Assembly: GCA_013695395.1 (NCBI GenBank)
Contig: JACDAP010000075.1
Span: 1-26,798, forward strand
Source of the DNA: Solirubrobacterales bacterium
GTDB lineage: Bacteria; Actinomycetota; Thermoleophilia; Solirubrobacterales; Solirubrobacteraceae
Direction of reading: 5' to 3'
DNA: 26,798 nt
Positions 22,868 to 26,798 of this stretch are shown piece after piece. Numbering within the stretch: the stretch's first letter is position 1; every line of letters starts with the position of its first letter. A program made the position numbers and the translations under genes. The notes beneath the pieces were generated by a model, which saw nothing but the letters and a program-made list of their open reading frames with translations, ran no database searches and was not told the origin of the DNA.

Positions 22868-23742
22868 ATCCAGCACGGCGGATGGACGGGGCCGCGATGA
22901 TCAGCGGCCGCCGGCTCACGCCGCACCGGGACGACCGAGGCGTGTTCACCGAGCTGTTCCGCGACGAGTGGGCGCTCGGCGTGGAAGCCGAGCGCTGGGA
23001 TCTCCTCTGCCTGCAGGACGGGGCATGCCGCACCGTGGGAAGCGCGGTCCTCGTCGCGCTCGACGGACGTGCCGAGCTCCGCGCCGACGGGCAGCTGACC
23101 ACGCTGGAGGCCGACGTTCCGCACGCCGTGACGATCGCCGCCGGTGAGCACGCCGAGCTGCGAGCGTGCGCAGGAGGGGCGCTGATCGCCCGCGGACAGC
23201 CCGCCGGTGTGGGCCCGCTGCCGATGCTGCCCCCGGCTTGGGACGGTCCGGAGCTGCCCCCCGGCGTCGAGCTCGTGAACCTGCCCATGGACCCGGGCTC
23301 CCTCGAGCTGCATGATCGCCGACGAGATCCCCCGGTGCGCCCGGTGCAGTGGAACGCGGTCCGTTCGCGGACGGGGGTACTGCGCGGCGTGCACTGTCAC
23401 GGTCGACACGCCGATCTGCTCTGCGTCGTGCGCGGCGCGATGCAACTGGGCCTTGCCGACCTGCGGGCGGGGACCGACCACCGGCCCCTGTGCGTGGAGA
23501 TGTCCGGAGACCGGCCGCAGATGGTGGCGATCCCGCCCGGTGTGGCGCACGGGTTCCTGTTCCTGGAGGACTCGCTGCACGTCTACGCCGTGGACCACAC
23601 CTGGGACCCGGCCGACGAGGCGGGCTGTCGATGGGATGACCCCGTGCTCGCCATGCCCTGGGGCCTCCAGCCGGAGCGGGTCTCCTCACGGGACCTCGGG
23701 CTCGGGACGCTCGCCGAGTTGCGAGAGGCGCTCACCGGCTGA
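22864..23742 (+). CDS. Tandem RmlC-like cupin protein
   Basis: 292 residues from GTG, whose ATG alternative at 22897 would drop 11 residues. GGAG lies ten bases upstream, and the GTG overlaps the GT2 stop, both favouring the GTG. A degenerate first half (HRDDRGVFTELFRDEW at 21-36, then a weak cupin) is followed by a full dTDP-4-dehydrorhamnose 3,5-epimerase-like cupin: GVLRGVHCHGRHADLLCVVRG at 171-191, VAIPPGVAHGFLFLEDS at 221-237, and CRWDDPVLAMPWG at 255-267. His177 fits the RmlC catalytic base, but the conserved Lys in the following strand (as in QGKLVRV) is Asp184. It could be an altered epimerase, isomerase or binding protein. It overlaps the convergent oxidoreductase by 11 bases. Confidence 0.78.
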   Translation: MNPARRMDGAAMISGRRLTPHRDDRGVFTELFRDEWALGVEAERWDLLCLQDGACRTVGSAVLVALDGRAELRADGQLTTLEADVPHAVTIAAGEHAELRACAGGALIARGQPAGVGPLPMLPPAWDGPELPPGVELVNLPMDPGSLELHDRRRDPPVRPVQWNAVRSRTGVLRGVHCHGRHADLLCVVRGAMQLGLADLRAGTDHRPLCVEMSGDRPQMVAIPPGVAHGFLFLEDSLHVYAVDHTWDPADEAGCRWDDPVLAMPWGLQPERVSSRDLGLGTLAELREALTG

Positions 23743-24667
23743 CGTCGGCCGGCGGCCGGCCGTCGAGGCCGGCAGCGTGACGCAGGTCGACCAGTCGCTC
23801 CAGCAGAGCGAGGTGGCAGGCGCTCGAGCTCCGGGGGGCCGGGCCGCCGTCGAGGTGGGCGAGGAACGCCCGCAGCTCCTTGCGCAGGGGCCACTCCGGA
23901 TCGAACGGGCGCGGTTGCGGGGCGCTGCCCCGTTCCGGGACCCCGCTCGCCACCAGCAGCGCCTCGTCGTGGCTGTCGGCGAGGGTCGCCGTCCCGCCCT
24001 CGCACACGAGCCGGAACATACGACGTGTCGCAGGCGCGGCCGTCGAATGGCTGATCGTGACCCAGGGAGCCCGCCCCAGCGTTCCCTGGAGTCCGGCGAC
24101 GCGTCCCTCGATCCGTTCTGCAACGGCTCCGACGACGGGTCCGAGCGGTCCGAGGATCTCGAAGGCGATGGCGAGGTCGTGCGGCACGTGCACCCAGACG
24201 GTGTCCACGTCGCGATGGGGTGAGCCCCATTGCTCCCGTACGGTCACGAGGCCGACGGGATGGCCGAGTTCGCCCGAGCGGGCCAGGTCGCGCAGGGCTT
24301 CGACGCCGCCGTGGTAGCGCCACTTGTCCATGACGAAGAGGCGCCCGTCCGCCCGCGCGTCCAGAGCCCGTGCCTCCGCCAGGTCCACGGTGAGCGGCTT
24401 CTCGCAGAACACGCTCAGCCCCCGGTCCAGCAGCTCGTGGCAGACCTCGGCGTGCGCGGTCGCGAGCGTCGCCACCACAGCGCCCTCGACCGCGGGGAGG
24501 GCTCCGATGGTGGGGACGATCGCCGTGGCGCCACCGACTCGTGCGCGTTCGATGCTGGCCGCGGACCGCGCCACGACCGTGACGTCGCAGCCGAGCTCAC
24601 GGAGATCGCGCAGGATGTTGCTGCCCCACGCTCCGCAGCCGACGAGCGCGATGTGCTTCCGCGTCAC
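23732..24667 (-). CDS. Gfo/Idh/MocA family oxidoreductase
   Basis: About 311 residues from GTG at 24667. Starting further upstream (to 24970) would run through low-complexity Gly/Arg sequence inside the GT4 gene and is rejected. The Rossmann loop is IALVGCGAWGSN at 6-17 (GxGxxG). The family's EKP motif is present in VFCEKPLTVDLAEARAL, followed by VMDKWRYHGGVEAL and WVHVPHDLAIAFEILG, with His in the catalytic region. Members oxidise or reduce sugars or nucleotide-sugars with NAD(P). Here it may make a keto or amino-sugar precursor together with the cupins. The GTG overlaps the TGA of an 11-codon uORF (GTGA). It is a candidate for co-transcription with, or read-through from, the GT4 gene whose stop lies 42 bases upstream. 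Confidence 0.85.
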   Translation of the reverse strand: MTRKHIALVGCGAWGSNILRDLRELGCDVTVVARSAASIERARVGGATAIVPTIGALPAVEGAVVATLATAHAEVCHELLDRGLSVFCEKPLTVDLAEARALDARADGRLFVMDKWRYHGGVEALRDLARSGELGHPVGLVTVREQWGSPHRDVDTVWVHVPHDLAIAFEILGPLGPVVGAVAERIEGRVAGLQGTLGRAPWVTISHSTAAPATRRMFRLVCEGGTATLADSHDEALLVASGVPERGSAPQPRPFDPEWPLRKELRAFLAHLDGGPAPRSSSACHLALLERLVDLRHAAGLDGRPPADVSR

Positions 24668-24699
24668 GTGCTGAGCCGCCGGCGGATGCTCGCTCGCAT
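24664..24699 (-). CDS. Candidate 11-residue uORF, MRASIRRRLST
   Basis: ATG at 24699 opens 11 codons ending with TGA at 24666-24664, which overlaps the GTG of the oxidoreductase in a GTGA junction. A TAGGCT hexamer is six bases before the ATG. The oxidoreductase GTG has no clear Shine-Dalgarno, so coupled re-initiation after this peptide is plausible. The peptide is very basic. A chance ATG cannot be excluded. Confidence 0.35.
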   Translation of the reverse strand: MRASIRRRLST

Positions 24700-24705
24700 G
24701 GCCGA

Positions 24706-24711
24706 AGCCTA
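24706..24711 (-). promoter_or_regulatory. -10 element (TAGGCT) inside the 3' end of the GT4 gene
   Basis: TAGGCT on the minus strand is six bases before the uORF ATG at 24699. Its first three bases are the TAG stop codon of the GT4 gene, so the promoter would lie at the very end of that gene. Confidence 0.4.
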
Positions 24712-25881
24712 ATGACCCGGGCACCCTTGACCGAGCATCGCCGCTCGCAGTCCCGCCTCCACCTGCCCCGCCGCCGCCTCCCACGTCCGCCCGGCCACCA
24801 GCTCCACGCCGTCCCGCGACCGCTCCGCACGGACGACGAGATCGTCGAGGAGCCCCTCGACCGCATTCGCGAGCGCGAGCGGCTCCGGCTCGGTCAGCGT
24901 CACCGGCCCACCGGCCCCGAACGTCGCGACCATCGCGTCGCTCGCCACGTCCACCACCGGCAGCCCGCACGCGAGCATCTCCGTCGGGATCAGGGAGGGG
25001 TTGGTGAGCGAGAGGCAGAGGCCGACCGTCGCGTGGGCGTAGACGTGCGCGAGCTCGTCAGAGGCGACCACGCCGAGCTGGCGGGCCGGGAAGGGCAGCT
25101 CGAGATCGCCCGCCTCGCCGAATACCGCGATCTCGACACCGGGGCGGCGCCGGTGCAGCTCCGCCAGCGCGAGCACGCCGAGCGGTACCGCGCGGCGGGG
25201 CGTGACCGCGCGGGCGTAGAAGAGCACGAGCTCGTCGCGGCGCACGGTCCCCAGGGGCTTGTAGACGTCGTGGTCGACGCCCAGGTCGAACGGGGTCGCG
25301 CTCGCGCCGTAGCGGTCGGTGACGACCTCGGCGAGCCACGGAGAGGCGCAGATGCAGTGGAGGCCCTGGCGGTAGGTCCACTCGGCCCACATGCGCTCGG
25401 CGGAGGTGGCGTAGAACTCGGGCTCGTGGTCCTGGACGAGGTAGGCGCGCGCAGCCACGTCGGGAAGGCGCAGCACCTCGGGAACGGTCTGCCAGCCCGT
25501 GGCGACCGCCAAGTCGGCGCCACGCCACGCGTCCAGGCCGTCGAGGACCGGGCCGGCGACCGGGCCGAAGAACTCCTGAAAGAGCGCGGGGACGTCGTCC
25601 TGACGGTGGCGGCCCTGCTGGTCGACGACGAAGACCGCGAGCCGGTGGCCGCGAGCCTCTAGGCCCCGGACGAGCGTCGCGATCGTCTGGTGGCCACCCG
25701 AACCGCGGCGGAACGACGGCACGAGGACCGCCACGCGCAGCCGGTCCGCCCGGGCGCGCTGGGGTCCCAGACCGGTCAGCGGTGCCGGGCCGTCGCGCAT
25801 GACCTCGAGCAGCCCGGCAGGCAGCTCGACCGCGACGGGAGCGGGGCGGTTGCGGCCGGTCAGGCGGCGCAGCACGGGCAT
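24709..25881 (-). CDS. WsaF-like family 4 glycosyltransferase (probable rhamnosyltransferase)
   Basis: 390 residues. After a 45-residue leader, RVAVLVPSFRRGSGGHQTI at 48-66 is the GT-B N-terminal glycine-rich loop. AYLVQDHEPEFYATSAER near 145-162 and the SLTNPSLIPTEMLACGLPVVDV block match WsaF-type glycosyltransferases, in which the first Glu of the canonical EX7E is commonly Asn/Thr. FYARAVTPRRAVPLGVLAL is another family mark. WsaF makes rhamnan chains, so transfer of rhamnose is a plausible but unproven role. ATG at 25881 lies six bases after TAGGCT. Divergent from the RmlC-like gene at 25937. Confidence 0.85.
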   Translation of the reverse strand: MPVLRRLTGRNRPAPVAVELPAGLLEVMRDGPAPLTGLGPQRARADRLRVAVLVPSFRRGSGGHQTIATLVRGLEARGHRLAVFVVDQQGRHRQDDVPALFQEFFGPVAGPVLDGLDAWRGADLAVATGWQTVPEVLRLPDVAARAYLVQDHEPEFYATSAERMWAEWTYRQGLHCICASPWLAEVVTDRYGASATPFDLGVDHDVYKPLGTVRRDELVLFYARAVTPRRAVPLGVLALAELHRRRPGVEIAVFGEAGDLELPFPARQLGVVASDELAHVYAHATVGLCLSLTNPSLIPTEMLACGLPVVDVASDAMVATFGAGGPVTLTEPEPLALANAVEGLLDDLVVRAERSRDGVELVAGRTWEAAAGQVEAGLRAAMLGQGCPGH

Positions 25882-25887
25882 CGCCGA

Positions 25888-25893
25888 AGCCTA
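25888..25893 (-). promoter_or_regulatory. -10 element (TAGGCT) for the WsaF-like gene
   Basis: TAGGCT on the minus strand, six bases, then the ATG at 25881. It shares the 55-base divergent gap with a rightward TAAGCT at 25924-25929. Confidence 0.5.
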
Positions 25894-25923
25894 CGCACCG
25901 TCCGGCGGCAGCGGCCCGTCTCG

Positions 25924-25929
25924 TAAGCT
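25924..25929 (+). promoter_or_regulatory. -10 element (TAAGCT) for the RmlC-like gene
   Basis: TAAGCT, seven bases, then the GTG at 25937. It fixes the GTG start and predicts a leaderless mRNA. Confidence 0.5.
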
Positions 25930-25936
25930 CCGCGGC

Positions 25937-26539
25937 GTGGAGAACGCCCGACGCCTGCCGCCTGAGCGCACCGACCCGCAGGAGTTACCGGGAGACCGCT
26001 ATCGCCTGGCCGAGGAGGTCCAGCCGCATGGCGTGCAGGACCAGCCGACCGTCGACGCAGCCGGCGATCGGCTGTCCGTCGGCATCGCGGGCGTCCGTCA
26101 CTGCCGCCTGGCCTCCCAGGTCGATCACCGCGGTTCGCTGACCGAGGTCGTCAACTTCGACAACCCGTTCTGGGACGAACCGGTCCTCTACAGCTACTGC
26201 TTCACGATCCAGCCAGGGCGGATCAAGGCCTGGGGCATGCACAAGCTGCAGGCTGACCGCTACTTCATCGCCGCCGGCCACGTTCGTGTGGTGCTCTACG
26301 ACGGTCGCACGAGGTCGCCGACCTTCGAGCGGTTCGCGGAGTTTCACCTGACGGAGGACTCGCGCGGCCTGCTGCTCATCCCGCCCGGGGTCTGGCACGG
26401 CGACCAGAACTACGGCACGACCGAGGCGGCCCTCATCAACTTCCCAACCCGGCCGTTCGACCGCGACCGGCCGGACAAGTACCGGATCGACCCGCACTCG
26501 GGCGCCATCCCGTTCGAGTGGAGCCTCCCCGACGCCTGA
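25937..26539 (+). CDS. dTDP-4-dehydrorhamnose 3,5-epimerase-like cupin
   Basis: 200 residues from GTG, which is seven bases after TAAGCT; an in-frame extension to 25799 has no such support. Cupin motifs: KAWGMHKLQADRYFIAAG at 97-114 with His102, LLLIPPGVWHGDQNYG at 145-160 with His154, and INFPTRPFDRDRPDKYRI at 167-184. These match a divergent branch annotated as dTDP-4-dehydrorhamnose 3,5-epimerase-like. The position of the conserved RmlC Lys is Asp107, as in the tandem cupin at 22864-23742. It may act on a nucleotide-sugar or bind carbohydrate. It ends 14 bases before the convergent Mur ligase fragment. Confidence 0.78.
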   Translation: MENARRLPPERTDPQELPGDRYRLAEEVQPHGVQDQPTVDAAGDRLSVGIAGVRHCRLASQVDHRGSLTEVVNFDNPFWDEPVLYSYCFTIQPGRIKAWGMHKLQADRYFIAAGHVRVVLYDGRTRSPTFERFAEFHLTEDSRGLLLIPPGVWHGDQNYGTTEAALINFPTRPFDRDRPDKYRIDPHSGAIPFEWSLPDA

Positions 26540-26553
26540 CCGATGCGGACGTG

Positions 26554-26798
26554 TCAGCCGCGCGGCCCCGGCGCGCCCGGCGCCACCGCTCGGGCGGCCA
26601 GCGCCGCCCGGGCCTGCTCACGGTCATCGAAGGCGGCCGCCGTTCCGTCGGGCCGCAGGAGCTCGCCGCTGCGCTCGCCCCGGTCGAGGATGAGCACGAG
26701 GTCGCCGGGGTCCGCGGCCTGGATGGCGTGCGAGACGGCGGCCGACCGGTCGAGCTCCACGTCGAGGGTAGAAGCATCGCCGAGCGCCTCTCGGGCAC
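26554..26798 (-). CDS. C-terminal fragment of a Mur ligase family protein
   Basis: About 80 residues open to the right edge, in frame without a stop, ending in TGA at 26556-26554. AADPGDLVLILDRGER matches the end of Mur ligases, where MurE usually has GDxVLIAGKGHE, and AAFDDREQARAALAA matches the closing FDDREVAREAL of MurE-like proteins. The Lys-Gly-His-Glu of MurE is replaced by Asp-Arg-Gly-Glu-Arg here, so the protein may be a MurE paralogue or a cyanophycin synthetase-type ligase. Most of the gene is outside the window. Mur ligases join amino acids to a substrate with ATP; here the substrate is unknown. Confidence 0.65.
   Translation of the reverse strand, partial: AREALGDASTLDVELDRSAAVSHAIQAADPGDLVLILDRGERSGELLRPDGTAAAFDDREQARAALAARAVAPGAPGPRG

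Noticed and set aside
24668..24970. N-terminal extension of the Gfo/Idh/MocA oxidoreductase
   Set aside because: Gly/Arg-rich low complexity lying inside the GT4 gene; the Rossmann loop begins six residues after GTG 24667.
1..26798. CRISPR array, tRNA, rRNA, insertion sequence or prophage
   Set aside because: No spaced direct repeats, tRNA-like folds, rRNA segments, transposase or phage genes were seen on reading both strands.

Overview
This is a GC-rich stretch with dense genes, many short overlaps and frequent GTG/TTG starts, typical of Actinomycetota. The gene styles (DUF268, WsaF-like and multi-domain glycosyltransferases, tandem coiled-coil tails) and the leaderless-type starts suggest a soil actinobacterium, perhaps of the class Thermoleophilia. 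The class is an inference; no rRNA or other marker gene is present. I see no tRNA, rRNA, CRISPR array, insertion sequence or transposase.

The window lies inside a large surface-glycan locus. Left block (1-5357): the start of a probable glycosyltransferase, a DUF268 methyltransferase-like protein, a second class I methyltransferase, a Wzx-type flippase and a 765-residue GT-C-like membrane protein. Middle block (5391-15708): a GT2/GT4 pair, a DPM1-like GT2 with its DUF2304 partner, a glycosyltransferase fused to an AlgX/AlgJ-type SGNH O-acetyltransferase-like domain, a 1214-residue protein joining two glycosyltransferases, a coiled coil and a methyltransferase, and an LpxL-like acyltransferase. 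Right block (15766-26539): a 65-residue coiled-coil protein coupled to a GT2, a second GT2 with an Ig-like tail, an overlapping three-gene operon (pyruvyltransferase, oxygenase-Rieske fusion, Stf0 sulfotransferase), a GT2 with a coiled-coil tail, a tandem RmlC-like cupin, a Gfo/Idh/MocA oxidoreductase, a WsaF-like GT4 and another RmlC-like cupin. A Mur ligase C-terminus marks the right edge.

Taken together the genes can assemble a heteropolysaccharide from several sugars, move it by flippase, and decorate it with methyl, O-acetyl, pyruvyl and sulfate groups. Nucleotide-sugar synthesis (rmlABD-type genes), the initiating phosphoglycosyltransferase and an obvious Wzy polymerase are not in the window.

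The most interesting points are three fusion enzymes (glycosyltransferase-coiled coil-methyltransferase, 2OG-type oxygenase-Rieske, glycosyltransferase-SGNH). A recurring TANNNT hexamer also lies 6-10 bases before start codons at ten places, predicting leaderless mRNAs, and two of these begin with tiny upstream reading frames. No gene-free stretch exceeds about 215 bases.
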